Below are positions 40,287 to 50,145 of a DNA stretch of 64,000 nt, one piece after another. The notes beneath the pieces were generated by a model. The model made no database searches. It worked only from the letters and a program-made list of their open reading frames with translations, and had not been told where the DNA came from. The DNA comes from Histomonas meleagridis (lineage: Eukaryota > Parabasalia > Tritrichomonadida > Dientamoebidae). The position numbers and the translations under genes are program-made. The DNA is taken from NCBI GenBank assembly GCA_020186115.1, contig WSYJ01000009.1:248001-312000 (forward strand). The letters are read 5' to 3'. How positions within the stretch are numbered: the first letter of the stretch is position 1; the number at the start of each line of letters is the position of its first letter.

Positions 40287-40841
40287 ATGATTAAATGCAA
40301 TTCGTTCTGGCATAAAATAAAAAGTGGCATTCCGATGTTAAAGTCCGAACTGTTCAATAACATAAAGAATGACTTCATGTCAGGACTTCTTAGAGAAACT
40401 GTTTTCACTGTTGGTGGAATTGTTATTAACCAGGGAATTTTTATTAAACCAGAAGATGCAATAAGGACAATCGCAATTTCAACACTTAAATATGGAACAA
40501 ATATTGTTGCTAGAAATACCTTTTCTTACGTTATGTTAAGGAGACATGAAGTTCCAACATATGAACAAAAATTAACAGCATGTTTCGTTTCAAGTGCATG
40601 TGGTGATTTAATAGCAAATTTAATTTTCTCAAGAAATAGAAGTATCATTTCATCCACAGTATCATCAATTTTTGTAGGTGTTGGATCATGTGCTGTATTT
40701 ATGATCAGAAATTATCGTGAAACAGGACAATTCCTTCAACGAAAATTCCCAGATCAATATAACTATGTTATGGATGCAGTTCATGACAATCAATTCGTAC
40801 AAACTCTTTTTCAAATATTAACAAATCAGCAAGATCACTAA
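40287..40841 (+). CDS. Putative small membrane protein, unknown
   Basis: 184 residues with several moderately hydrophobic stretches (ETVFTVGGIVINQGIFI, LTACFVSSACGDLIANLIF, SSTVSSIFVGVGSCAVFMI). The pattern, with Gly/Ser-rich helices and no signal peptide, could fit an organelle membrane protein of the Tim17/22/23 or carrier type, but I see no diagnostic motif. Start is the first ATG, just after AATTAA. The stop is TAAA. Function unassigned. Confidence 0.5.
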   Translation: MIKCNSFWHKIKSGIPMLKSELFNNIKNDFMSGLLRETVFTVGGIVINQGIFIKPEDAIRTIAISTLKYGTNIVARNTFSYVMLRRHEVPTYEQKLTACFVSSACGDLIANLIFSRNRSIISSTVSSIFVGVGSCAVFMIRNYRETGQFLQRKFPDQYNYVMDAVHDNQFVQTLFQILTNQQDH

Positions 40842-41453
40842 ACCATTTTAATCAAATCAAAACTATTTTTATTATTATTTTATGTTGTGGCATTTTTTGT
40901 ATCATTATTTGTAAAAATGCATGAAGAAAATCTAAAAGTTACCTTTTGTATTATAATAATCAAATGATACAATTAATTTTATGAAATAATTTTTTTTTCA
41001 TTTATTTTGGAAAAACATAAATTTAATGAATATCTTTTCTATCTAAAAAAATTTAAAGTCAAACTTTACGATTTACACGTAATCCTTAATTATTTGAGGT
41101 TACAATAAAAAATATAAAAATAAAAATAACTAAATTGAGATCACTTTTGGGGGTATTTTTTAATTATTAACAAAACGTATTCAATATTTAGAATTACTTT
41201 AAAAAATATAACATGAATGAGCATTCTTTTTGCGTTGTTTTCTTCGCTTTTCTCCGCAAACAAAAAAAATTCAAATGAACTTAATGAGGTAGAGGTATAT
41301 AAAAATATAGTGTGTTAACATTTTTCCTACATGAATTTTCCATAACAAAGATAACGCAAATTATATTAAATAATAATAAACTTTTTAAAATAATGTTATT
41401 TATTAACCTTAAAAAATTTACGCATTAAAAATTCGATATAATTTTGGTTACAA
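40842..41453. other. AT-rich intergenic stretch
   Basis: About 610 bases between two 3' ends. AT-rich with short homopolymers; nothing recognised. Confidence 0.55.
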
Positions 41454-41925
41454 CTATTCTATCAGATTATCATTTAATATTGTTTTAGAATAATCAACTG
41501 TATTTATTTCTTCTTCATTTTCATCCTTTGGCCCACCAATATCATTTGGCTTCATATAAAGCGTTGCAACGAGCAAAACAGGTATATTTTGGAAAAAAGA
41601 TGACACTCCTGATTAAAACCGAAATAAAGGATAATATTATCCCAATATGTGGGGATACAAGTTTTATGAGAAATATGGCTTGATTTGCAGCAACAACATA
41701 TATGTAAAGCACTTAACCACTAAACTAAAAAATAAAATACGAAATAAACCAATATTATACGTGTAAAAACAAATATAAACGCTAAACGTTGAATAAAATA
41801 CACCTGGATTCAAAGATACCATTGTTCGATTGGCTTTTGTTGGGTTAAGGAAATAATTACGACCAAGCCTGGCAAAATAGTAATATAAAATTAGAGAAGA
41901 AATTGTTTGAGCAATATAAATTATT
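41454..41925 (-). pseudogene. Remnant or spliced 3' end of a membrane protein gene
   Basis: Two minus-strand pieces read as one protein tail. Piece A (about 41925-41804) encodes SLILYYYFARLGRNYFLNP and then TKANRTMVSLNPG. Piece B (41608-41454) encodes VSSFFQNIPVLLVATLYMKP, NDIGGPKDENEEE and ends NDNLIE stop. Joining after CCAG with GAGTG keeps the frame (NPG-VSS). The 195 bases between (41803-41609) begin GTGTAT and end ATCAG, so it may be an intron, though the usual trichomonad 3' intron box is absent. No ATG is found upstream. The hydrophobic segments suggest a membrane protein of unknown family; a decayed gene is equally possible. Confidence 0.45.
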
Positions 41926-41929
41926 TATT

Positions 41930-42407
41930 AAATTTCTTTTACATTTGTATTTTGCTGTATCACTTTCTTTTAGTCTTCTTTGATATTTATTCTAATTTTT
42001 TCCATTGATGTCTTCGTTCTTGTTGTGCCAATTACCTGAATTAAATGTCTTATTAATGCTTTGTTTAAATCCTCACAACTCTTTGGAATGAGTGCTTATC
42101 ATTGTACTCATATATAAAATTCATATAATATTAAATACATAAATCAAATATATTATTCCCATAATAATTTGATTTTAATGAATCTTATCATCGTAAACAG
42201 AACGTTTTGAAATTAGAAAGTTTTCGATACTTTTAATCACATTATTCTTTTATATCTTGTTTTAGAATCCGAAATAAAGTCAGTTTCTAGTAAATCATCT
42301 AACAAAACCATCTAATTTAAAACCATCATGTTTAACATATAAATGGCATTGCAAAACTTTCAAACATTTCTGCTTTATATAAAAAATAATATATTTACAT
42401 ATAAAAA
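41930..42407. other. AT-rich intergenic stretch
   Basis: About 480 bases upstream of the remnant above and downstream of the Pmp-like gene. Short minus-strand frames (for example QQERRHQWKKLE) may belong to the remnant but cannot be joined with confidence. Confidence 0.4.
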
Positions 42408-43391
42408 TCATTTATTAGTTGCCATACCGTTTGTATTTATTACTGTTTGGTTGTTTCCTCTTTCAATAACTTTTACATTTGTAAGGACCAAAAATTTCAT
42501 TTTCTTTTTCTCGCCAAATTGATTTTCGAAATTTTTACATTCTATTACACAATCAATGAAATCGATTTTGATTTGGTCGTTTCGTGTATAGAATGTTGCA
42601 AAGTTCGCTTTACCTAAGTCATTGTTCAAAAGTTTTGTATTTGTAACTTTGAGTTTTGTTCCGATCGTAAACGAGCTCAACGCAGAGCCCCGATAGTTAC
42701 TAGTGCAGTTAACTATTGTGGAGGAGTCAATTGTCGCAGTGGCATATGAAGATGTGCAAATTGCGGCAAGTGATTTTGTAGATTGACAATTATCAACATA
42801 AATGTGCGACATGTGTTGCTCACCTCCCCAAAGCATAAGAGCACCATTGGTAACACCTACGTTTCGAGTAAAGTTGGTATTCGTGATATCAAGGATTTTG
42901 GGATCTTTAGAAATACAATCAATAAACATGCCTGCACAATTAACTGTGGCCTTGTTTTCAAGAAATAGGGTATTAGTGACTTTACCACCAACAAAATTTA
43001 CCGAATATACACAAGCTCCGTACTTTGCAGTATTCTTAGTAAAAAGACAATCTGTTATATTAAACCTATAGCATTCGGAGTAGATAGCTCCACCTCGAAA
43101 ATCATTACAATTTTGGAAACTTGAGGAAACTATATTTGCACATGGGGTTTCCCGGGTAAAAATTTTCCTTTCTTGTGGATTATAAGTGGAAAGATAAATT
43201 GGTGATGAAAGAAAATCTGTGAAGCTTGATTTTTTTACAAGAAATTGGTTTGGAAATCCAAGAAAGAAATTAGAAAAATGCTTCTTAAATCGTGAATTTG
43301 TAACTTTGATGTCCCACTGACCATTATAACTAAATACAGGTGAATTAGACACTGAGCTTATTAGGGATAAATATGATAAGCTCAGATTCAT
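42408..43391 (-). CDS. Pmp-like parallel beta-helix protein
   Basis: 327 residues, ATG 43391-43389. It contains beta-helix rungs with the GGAIYSE and CLFTKNTAKYGACVYS patterns of polymorphic-membrane-protein-like families that are expanded in trichomonads (FxxNxA-type turns: TLFLENKATVNCAGMFI, TNFTRNVGVTNGALMLWG, IVNCTSNYRGSALSSF). Typical surface members also have a C-terminal membrane anchor; none is visible here, and the N-terminus is only weakly hydrophobic, so it may be secreted, truncated or internal. AACCGTT (43427-43433) lies about 35 bases upstream. Confidence 0.65.
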   Translation of the reverse strand: MNLSLSYLSLISSVSNSPVFSYNGQWDIKVTNSRFKKHFSNFFLGFPNQFLVKKSSFTDFLSSPIYLSTYNPQERKIFTRETPCANIVSSSFQNCNDFRGGAIYSECYRFNITDCLFTKNTAKYGACVYSVNFVGGKVTNTLFLENKATVNCAGMFIDCISKDPKILDITNTNFTRNVGVTNGALMLWGGEQHMSHIYVDNCQSTKSLAAICTSSYATATIDSSTIVNCTSNYRGSALSSFTIGTKLKVTNTKLLNNDLGKANFATFYTRNDQIKIDFIDCVIECKNFENQFGEKKKMKFLVLTNVKVIERGNNQTVINTNGMATNK

Positions 43392-43861
43392 TTTTGGAAG
43401 ATCGGTTAACGATAGATAATAACCAAAACCGTTTATTCATGAAACAGCCTTTTTTCTGGCATAATTCTAAATCTCCAAAGACAGTCATTTATCTAATCCA
43501 CAAATGTAACGAAACAAAATACTTTTATTATGTGTTAAAGAAAAGTACTTTATTATTTCTGATATGACATATTCATATGATTATGTAATGAAATTTTTTA
43601 CATTTTCACGATGAAATAACAATACAGCTTTGCGTTACTCATCAAAGTTGTTATTTTTGGTTAAATATTCAGAGTGAATAATTGAATCGAATTTCAGAAT
43701 TCATCATAATCCCATAATAAAGTAAGGAGATTTTAAAATACTTCTATCAGCAAATCGGCTTCTCCAAAAAATACTAGAAAAGAAATTGAAGATTTTTGTA
43801 AAACCGAAATTTTGTGTAGGCAACTGTACGTTAAACATCAAAAAAAAATCATTTTCCACAA
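43392..43861. promoter_or_regulatory. Divergent intergenic region
   Basis: About 470 bases between the Pmp-like gene and the basic protein gene. AACCGTT at 43427-43433 probably serves the Pmp-like gene. No other structure seen. Confidence 0.4.
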
Positions 43862-44467
43862 ATGATTGTACGAAAGAACCCATCCAGCAATCCAAGGAGA
43901 CAACAAATTCTTAGACAAAAGCAAATTCAAGCAAAAGAAAATATATTTTGTGATTCAAATAGAAATCATTCTATTTCAAAGAAATCCATAAAATCACCAA
44001 ATAAACGCCAACCAATAATACATGGGAATAAAGGTGTATATTCCAATTGTTTATTAGATTATTATTATAAAAAGTATAATACAGATTATACCAAACATAT
44101 AAAACAACAAATTGAAATTAGAAAAAGAAATCTAAAGTATTCAGAAAAGCCAACGTATGAGTTAGTATCAAGAGAAGCCAACATAATTTTGGAATCAATA
44201 AATTCAAAAAATGACAAAAATATCCAAAAACTTCAGCAACCCATCAATGCTAAAGGAAAGATTTTCCTACCCAAGACCAAATCCCCTCTTGTTCAGCCTG
44301 TTCGGTCATCATGTCCACCTCCCAAAAAGCCACAGAACCCATCAAAGCTAATTCTTTCTCCTTTAGAACCACAAAATCTCGAGCATCCACGACTTCAAAC
44401 AATATCAGAGATGATTTTTCCAGACGGCGAGCGTGTTCCCATTCCACATTCATATAACTTATATTAG
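43862..44467 (+). CDS. Basic Pro/Lys-rich protein, unknown
   Basis: 201 residues of low-complexity basic sequence (RKNPSSNPRRQQILRQKQIQ, SKKSIKSPNKRQP) with one ordered-looking stretch (YSNCLLDYYYKKYNTDYTKH) and Pro-rich SCPPPKKPQNPSK. The C-terminus ends MIFPDGERVPIPHSYNLY. Nothing identifies a family. The uninterrupted frame and the start at the first ATG support a gene. Likely cytoskeletal or disordered; not assigned. Confidence 0.5.
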   Translation: MIVRKNPSSNPRRQQILRQKQIQAKENIFCDSNRNHSISKKSIKSPNKRQPIIHGNKGVYSNCLLDYYYKKYNTDYTKHIKQQIEIRKRNLKYSEKPTYELVSREANIILESINSKNDKNIQKLQQPINAKGKIFLPKTKSPLVQPVRSSCPPPKKPQNPSKLILSPLEPQNLEHPRLQTISEMIFPDGERVPIPHSYNLY

Positions 44468-45030
44468 TTTAATAAATGTATTTTCGAAAACTCATAAATA
44501 CCATATTTTCATTTTTTACTTTAAACAAGTATCTATGAAGTACAACGGTACTTAAAGTTGTTTTTAAGAATTCAAAGATGAAGCGAAATGAAGACAATGA
44601 TAATTTTATATATTTTTATATAGAGATATATATTTTTTTAATATATTTGTATAATTATATAATTACAATATTATAATATTCTGAGATAACTTATTATATT
44701 CAATAATTATTTAAAATGTAAGATATTATTAATTACATATTTATACAAAAGTTTAGCTTTTCGCGTTACTCGAAACGATCAAAAACCGCCTATTGCCCAA
44801 ATAAACATATTCAATTCATATGCCGATCAAATTACACAGAAGTATATCGTATAAGTAAAGCTCACAATCGATTGGCGAACCGAAAACTTCACATTATATG
44901 ACATTCAAAGTCTCATTTTTGTCATTTAACAGTCATTTTCTCTGTTCCAACGTATTTGTTTACTCATTACTTATTAGCCAAATGGCGAAACTTTTCACAT
45001 TCAATTCAAACATCGTAACTTTGATATTTA
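44468..45030. other. AT-rich intergenic stretch between 3' ends
   Basis: About 560 bases with an AT microsatellite-like stretch (44600-44700). No gene or RNA recognised. Confidence 0.55.
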
Positions 45031-46944
45031 TTAAGCCTTAAATATCCTGACCTCGTTCAAGATATTCTGTGCCTTATGTAATGCTGCGACCATTTGCTGA
45101 CACGCGATTCTTTTACTTGTTATTGATGAATCCTCCGTCAGCAGCTCCTTCAAGTTCGGTGTGTTAAATATGTTTTCGATCATCTTCGGCCTGAGCATAT
45201 CCGTCGACTTCTTTACCAAGAACCTTACGATTGTCTTCGGCACCAAGTCCTTAATTTGGTCTCTTATCAAGTCGAAGTATTTCGACGATATTTGCACCAA
45301 GTCCTTTATCTCCCTCGCCTGGTTATTGTTGTATTCCTTCGACGCACCGTACAATGAGCACACGCCGACCGGATCGGGCACCGCCGGCTTCTCTGGGAGC
45401 GGGCGCTTTCGCGGGTCATCTTCTGCCTTCGGCGCGTTGATTGCTTGGTTGCCTCTAAAGTCTGGGCGCTGTGTGTTGATGAAACTCTTCTCGTTATCGA
45501 TCAGTTGGTTAATGTAATCTTTCGTTGGGTTAACGCATGAACGAATACACTCGTCGACAACAGAACGAATACTGTCGCCTAATATGTTGAAGCGAGATAA
45601 CTCCATAAAGTTGACTTCGCTATGGATGTCGAATAAGATCGAAACAATTTCATCAACTAAGCGAAGAGATGGCTCGCGTAACTGCTCAATGCAGCGGAAT
45701 AAGATCATGTCCAACGCTTTGTGCGGAGTGAACAATGGAACTGTGAGGCCGGCGTGGTTCTTCATCATGTAGAACAGCTGCGACTCGTTGTACTCTTTAA
45801 GGCCCGGCAATGCGTCGATGGTTTTGTTATATGAATCCATGAAGCGGCGAGAAATTAAGGCGCCGCCGCGTGCGCGTATAGCTTTGATGTCGTCAGCATT
45901 GTCATCAGCATGGCCCTCTAATAAGTCCTCGTAGTTATCTAAGTACTTCGAGATGACGTCTAAGACAAATGCATTCATCGTCCCGACAGAACTGGTAGGA
46001 TTCTCACCATAGCCGGCTAATTCGGCTTCCTTCTCAATGAGCATCGTTTGGACTTTGTGGCGGAGCTGTGGCATACAGTTGCGGATGTGCTCCATTAATA
46101 AGCTGTTAAGACAATGCGCTAAATATTGGCTGCCACAGCGATCTGCAAGGTCTGAATAGTCACGAGAGTTCTCAAAGAAGTCATGCTCGGCTTTACGAGC
46201 AGCGGCTATTGATTTATTGGAATCGATATCGGCTTGGGATCGGTTAACAACACCAATGTAACCAAGCTTTAATGAGTAAATCTTGTTTTGGAGAATGTCA
46301 CGGGCATTGGTTCCTTTGTCCATAAGATCAATTTTGGTAATGACACCAATTGTACGATCACCATATGGATCAACTTCACGTGCAATACGGAGTGATTCAG
46401 AGTTGGCAAGATCTTGATTGGCTGGTGTGACGGCAAGAATAAGTGAATTTTTTTCTTTGATGAAATTAAAGACCATATCATGGATTTGTTTGACAATTGC
46501 TGGATCTTGTCCTTGAGTGGCTACTTTAACAAGACCAGGAAGATCGACAAGTGTTAAATTAAGGACATTTGGTGATGAAAGAGTTAGACGAATTGGATGT
46601 GAACTGACATTACGAGTTTTACCTGTAACACGCTCGGTTTCCCTGACAATTTCGTCGTAAATTTCCTTAAAATTCGTGAATTTTTTGTTTGGAATATGAA
46701 GAAATTCAGCTACTTCTTGTGCATTTGGATCGTTAAGATGAACAAGTTGAAGAACTAATGGACGGCGTGTAACAATACCTGAACCACGTGGAAGGAAATC
46801 ACGTCCAACAAAAGATTCTAGAACTGAGGATTTACCGGAACTTTGGCTACCAACGACAACAATCTGTGGTAGTCCAATGACTTCAGATCCAACTGTGTTG
46901 AATGCATCTTGTAATTTATTTATGATTGGAATGAGGGATTCCAT
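45031..46944 (-). CDS. Dynamin-related GTPase
   Basis: 637 residues from ATG 46944-46942 (an upstream GTG is not needed). The G1 loop is GSQSSGKSSVLESFVGRDFL, switch II is DLPG, G4 is TKIDLMDKG; the middle domain and a GED (RIACQQMVAALHKAQNILNEV) follow. A variable linker (KAEDDPRKRPLPEKPAVP) stands where classical dynamins have a PH domain, so it belongs with Vps1/Dnm1/DRP1-type proteins for organelle or vesicle fission. In trichomonads such proteins have been linked to hydrogenosome division; which role applies here is open. The 3' half of the gene is clearly richer in G+C than the 5' half. Confidence 0.93.
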   Translation of the reverse strand: MESLIPIINKLQDAFNTVGSEVIGLPQIVVVGSQSSGKSSVLESFVGRDFLPRGSGIVTRRPLVLQLVHLNDPNAQEVAEFLHIPNKKFTNFKEIYDEIVRETERVTGKTRNVSSHPIRLTLSSPNVLNLTLVDLPGLVKVATQGQDPAIVKQIHDMVFNFIKEKNSLILAVTPANQDLANSESLRIAREVDPYGDRTIGVITKIDLMDKGTNARDILQNKIYSLKLGYIGVVNRSQADIDSNKSIAAARKAEHDFFENSRDYSDLADRCGSQYLAHCLNSLLMEHIRNCMPQLRHKVQTMLIEKEAELAGYGENPTSSVGTMNAFVLDVISKYLDNYEDLLEGHADDNADDIKAIRARGGALISRRFMDSYNKTIDALPGLKEYNESQLFYMMKNHAGLTVPLFTPHKALDMILFRCIEQLREPSLRLVDEIVSILFDIHSEVNFMELSRFNILGDSIRSVVDECIRSCVNPTKDYINQLIDNEKSFINTQRPDFRGNQAINAPKAEDDPRKRPLPEKPAVPDPVGVCSLYGASKEYNNNQAREIKDLVQISSKYFDLIRDQIKDLVPKTIVRFLVKKSTDMLRPKMIENIFNTPNLKELLTEDSSITSKRIACQQMVAALHKAQNILNEVRIFKA

Positions 46945-47152
46945 TGATAATGCCACTTTTACCCAATCGATCTAACCGCAAAACGAAGTCAAATTTTGAA
47001 TGCGTTCAAATTATTTTTTTGCCAAAATTAATTTTTTCCAAAACAAAATATAAATTGATTTCCAATGTTTTGTCTTAATAATAATTAAATTATTTAAATT
47101 TGTATTAAATTATTAAAAAAAAAAAAAACAAATAAATAAACTTAAGCTTTAA

Positions 47153-48361
47153 TCATTTCCTGAAATATAAAATGATAAAAACAATTGCTAAAATCGCAAA
47201 GAATGCAATCAACATCACAATCTTTAGCTGATCCATTTTATCTTCTTTCTCAAGGTTCCTATACTGTATTATTATATCCTTATATCGTTTGATTTCGTTA
47301 TCCTTATTTTTGATTTTAACTTCCATTTCTTCAATTTTGTTGCTCAAATTTATGATTTTCGTGTCTGCATCACTCTCATCTTCGACTTTCTTACTCGATT
47401 CGTTTTTCTTTCCAATTATTTCTCTAATTCTTGAGACGACCAAATCCTTCAAATGATTTGTGTCTTCTTCAAAATGATCAGGCACAAGTCCATGGGATGA
47501 TCCATTGACTTCAAGAATATATTCCTTACCTTCTTTGTCAACAATTGCATCGATTGCAAATGTCTCCATGTCTGGATAAGACTCAAAAATTAAGTCCACC
47601 CATTTCTTCCATCGTGGAGTCATGTCAATATCTTCGATGATACATGGCCCAAAGTTAACTTTCCATTGCGTGCCAACACGTTTATATGCTCGATAATGAT
47701 TTGGTGCAATAAACACAATACGTAATTCATATGAACTATCAATAAATGGCTCAGCAACACAGTAGTCTTTATGTATAGATACAATGGACGCAAGATCAGG
47801 AAAGTCATGATTGTCTCGAACAAGGATTTTCCCATATCCAGCATGTGGAAAACTGATTTTGAGTACAAAGGGAACATCTGGATGAATCATCATTTGTTGA
47901 TGATCAGGATAATAATATTGTGTAATAAGTGGAAATGTTTCATGCCCAACTTTGGATTCGATTGAACGAAGAAGCCCATGCATAATAGGACGTTCAAGAT
48001 CAGAAATAGTGCTTATAAATCCATTGATCATAGGTGTGCAGGAATGAACAAAACCATAAAGAAGATTACGATAATCTGGGACTTGGTCAAGTGAGGAGCT
48101 AACAGTATGGCATACATTTCGAATTAAAACAAGTGATGGTGTAATGTATCTACGTGTTTGCTGTTGTGGAATTTTTGAGTTTTCGCATTCATAAAGTGTT
48201 ACATTTGCACCTTTACTGTCACCATAAGAAACAAGTTCAATTTTATTCCATCGAGATTGTTCAACAGTAAATTCGTCAGCATACTCACGACAAAGTTCAT
48301 ACCAATTAGTTGTATCTGCGTCTTCAATAACAAGTAGCACTGGTTTTTGGGATTGACTCAT
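47153..48361 (-). CDS. Synapsin-like ATP-grasp protein with C-terminal membrane anchor
   Basis: 402 residues. Residues 1-300 follow the synapsin fold: N-terminal part LLVIEDADTTNW, VEQSRWNKIELVSYG, SLVLIRNVCHTVSS, DYRNLLYGF; then FPLITQYYYPDHQQM; ATP-grasp part FVLKISFPHAGYGKILVR, DLASIVSIHKDYCVAEPFID, RAYKRVGTQWKVNFG, and FAIDAIVDKEGKEYILEVNG. A coiled coil (about 320-370) and a hydrophobic segment IVMLIAFFAILAIVFIILYF near the extreme C-terminus follow, the form of a tail-anchored protein. Animal synapsins bind vesicles peripherally and lack such an anchor. The gene is divergent to uS5 (208 bases). Confidence 0.85.
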   Translation of the reverse strand: MSQSQKPVLLVIEDADTTNWYELCREYADEFTVEQSRWNKIELVSYGDSKGANVTLYECENSKIPQQQTRRYITPSLVLIRNVCHTVSSSLDQVPDYRNLLYGFVHSCTPMINGFISTISDLERPIMHGLLRSIESKVGHETFPLITQYYYPDHQQMMIHPDVPFVLKISFPHAGYGKILVRDNHDFPDLASIVSIHKDYCVAEPFIDSSYELRIVFIAPNHYRAYKRVGTQWKVNFGPCIIEDIDMTPRWKKWVDLIFESYPDMETFAIDAIVDKEGKEYILEVNGSSHGLVPDHFEEDTNHLKDLVVSRIREIIGKKNESSKKVEDESDADTKIINLSNKIEEMEVKIKNKDNEIKRYKDIIIQYRNLEKEDKMDQLKIVMLIAFFAILAIVFIILYFRK

Positions 48362-48552
48362 GAATAATAATGATTGGGCAGATATTTTTGAAAAACTAAA
48401 TGAATTTTCATTTCACTTTTGAAATTAAATAGTTTATTAAAAGTGTTATACCGTTCCACAGGCCAACTAGCATTGCCACTTTTACCAAAATACTCAAAAA
48501 TTTGCGTGTAAATAATACAATATTCAAAAAGAATGGCGGTTAAAACGGCTAT

Positions 48553-48562
48553 GGCCTTCCTT
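48553..48562 (+). promoter_or_regulatory. Ribosomal-protein start motif GGCCTTCCTT
   Basis: GGCCTTCCTT ends seven bases before the uS5 ATG at 48570. GCGGTTAAAACGG, related to the Myb-like motif, lies just upstream (about 48536-48548). Confidence 0.55.
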
Positions 48563-48569
48563 ACGTTCA

Positions 48570-49376
48570 ATGTCTGAAGCTCCAAAACAGCAACAAGGCG
48601 AACAACGTCGCGGTGGAATGCGTGGTCGTCAACAACGTGAACGACCACAACGCAATAACCAAAACAGAGGTGGAAAAGATAAATGGCAACCAAAGACTAA
48701 ATTAGGTCGTTTAGTTGCTTCTGGTCGTATCACATCTATCGAACAAATTTATCTTCATGCTATGCCAATCAAAGAACCAGAAATTATTGATGCACTCTTA
48801 GGTGATAACTTAAAAGATGAAGTTATGAAGATCATGCCAGTTCAAAAGCAAACACGTGCAGGTCAACGTACTCGCTTTAAGGCTGTTGTTGCAGTCGGTG
48901 ATTATGATGGACACGTTGGTCTTGGTATCAAAACATCTGCAGAAGTTGCAAATGCCATCAAAGGTGCTTTAATCTATGCCAAGCTTTCCATTCTCCCAGT
49001 TCGTCGTGGTTATTGGGGTAACAAGATCGGTCAACCACACACTGTTCCTAATACAGTTACAGGAAAATGTGGCTCTGTTCGTGTTAGACTCATTCCAGCT
49101 CCACGTGGTTCTGGAATCGTTGCAGGTTCTGTTGCTAAGAAGCTCTTAGCTATGGCCGGTTTCGAAGATCTTTTCACATCATCAATTGGTAATACAAAGA
49201 CATCAGCTAACTTCCTCGTTGCAACATACAAAGCAATTGAAGCCACTTACTCATTCTTAACTCCAGACCAATGGGAGCAGAAAGAACCAGAAGCACATCC
49301 ATTCGTCCAATACAGTGATATTCTTGCAAAGGACAATGAATTCAAGGTTACTAAGGTTAACATTAACTTGGAGTAA
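48570..49376 (+). CDS. RPS2: Ribosomal protein uS5 (40S, S2)
   Basis: 268 residues. An Arg/Gly-rich start ([14 protein letters not shown]) is followed by the uS5 double-stranded RNA-binding domain ([36 protein letters not shown]) and the C-terminal domain ([65 protein letters not shown]). Length and start fit eukaryotic S2. The codon use is more regular and GC-richer than neighbours, as expected for high expression. The stop is TAAA. Confidence 0.97.
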   Translation: MSEAPKQQQGEQRRGGMRGRQQRERPQRNNQNRGGKDKWQPKTKLGRLVASGRITSIEQIYLHAMPIKEPEIIDALLGDNLKDEVMKIMPVQKQTRAGQRTRFKAVVAVGDYDGHVGLGIKTSAEVANAIKGALIYAKLSILPVRRGYWGNKIGQPHTVPNTVTGKCGSVRVRLIPAPRGSGIVAGSVAKKLLAMAGFEDLFTSSIGNTKTSANFLVATYKAIEATYSFLTPDQWEQKEPEAHPFVQYSDILAKDNEFKVTKVNINLE

Positions 49377-49752
49377 ACATTCCGATTTTTTTCATGATCT
49401 TTTTCATTTCATAATTATTATATTCTCTTTCTTTACCCCTTACAAAGGTCAATGCTTTTGTTTTCATATTCGAAAAACATTTTTAAAAATAATTCAATTT
49501 ATAATTTGTAATTAATTTCTATAATTTCAAATAACAAAAACATTTTGAATTGAAAAAACGACTAAAATCGCAAAAATATGATTCTTAAACAGATTTATAT
49601 TATCTGGAATTTAGCTTAAGCTATGTTAACATAAGAAACATTCTGCTGATGCAGCCGATTATAACTTCCTAAAATTGTGTGAATTATGATCGTATTTTAT
49701 CTTGGACACTCTATCGGTAGGTGGTTTTGGCGGTTTGGCCCTTCCTTTTGAA
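49377..49752. promoter_or_regulatory. uS5-uS8 spacer with GGCCCTTCCTT start motif
   Basis: 375 bases between two ribosomal protein genes on one strand. The last part holds GGCCCTTCCTT at 49737-49747, five bases before the uS8 ATG, preceded by TTGGCGGTTT. The remainder is AT-rich 3' flank. Confidence 0.5.
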
Positions 49753-50145
49753 ATGGTCAGAACATCTGTCCTTGCTGACGCCCTTAAGGCAATCACAAAT
49801 GCAGAACGTCAAGGAAAACGTCAAGTTCTCGTTCGTCCATGCAGCAAAGTTATCATCCAGTTCTTAAAAGTTATGATGAAACGTGGATACATTGGTGAAT
49901 TCGAAGTTATTGATGATCACCGTTCTGGCAAAATCATCATCAACTTACTTGGACGTTTGAACAAGTGTGTTGCTATTTGCCCACGTTTCGATGTTCAACT
50001 TACCGAATTAGAAAACTGGCAATCAAAACTCCTTCCATCTCGTCAATTTGGTTATGTTGTTTTGACAACATCACATGGAATTCTTGATCATGAAGAAGCC
50101 CGTAAAAAGAACGCTGGTGGAAAGATCCTTGGCATGTTCTTCTAA
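49753..50145 (+). CDS. RPS15A: Ribosomal protein uS8 (40S, S15A)
   Basis: 130 residues, the family length. The start [20 protein letters not shown] coincides with other S15A proteins, so the longer upstream frame is promoter, not coding. Further motifs: [71 protein letters not shown]. Binds the central domain of 18S rRNA. The stop is TAA followed by A. Confidence 0.97.
   Translation: MVRTSVLADALKAITNAERQGKRQVLVRPCSKVIIQFLKVMMKRGYIGEFEVIDDHRSGKIIINLLGRLNKCVAICPRFDVQLTELENWQSKLLPSRQFGYVVLTTSHGILDHEEARKKNAGGKILGMFF

Noticed and set aside
49702-49752. N-terminal extension of uS8
   Set aside because: The extension starts at TTG, is not part of any S15A protein and overlaps the ribosomal-protein start motif.
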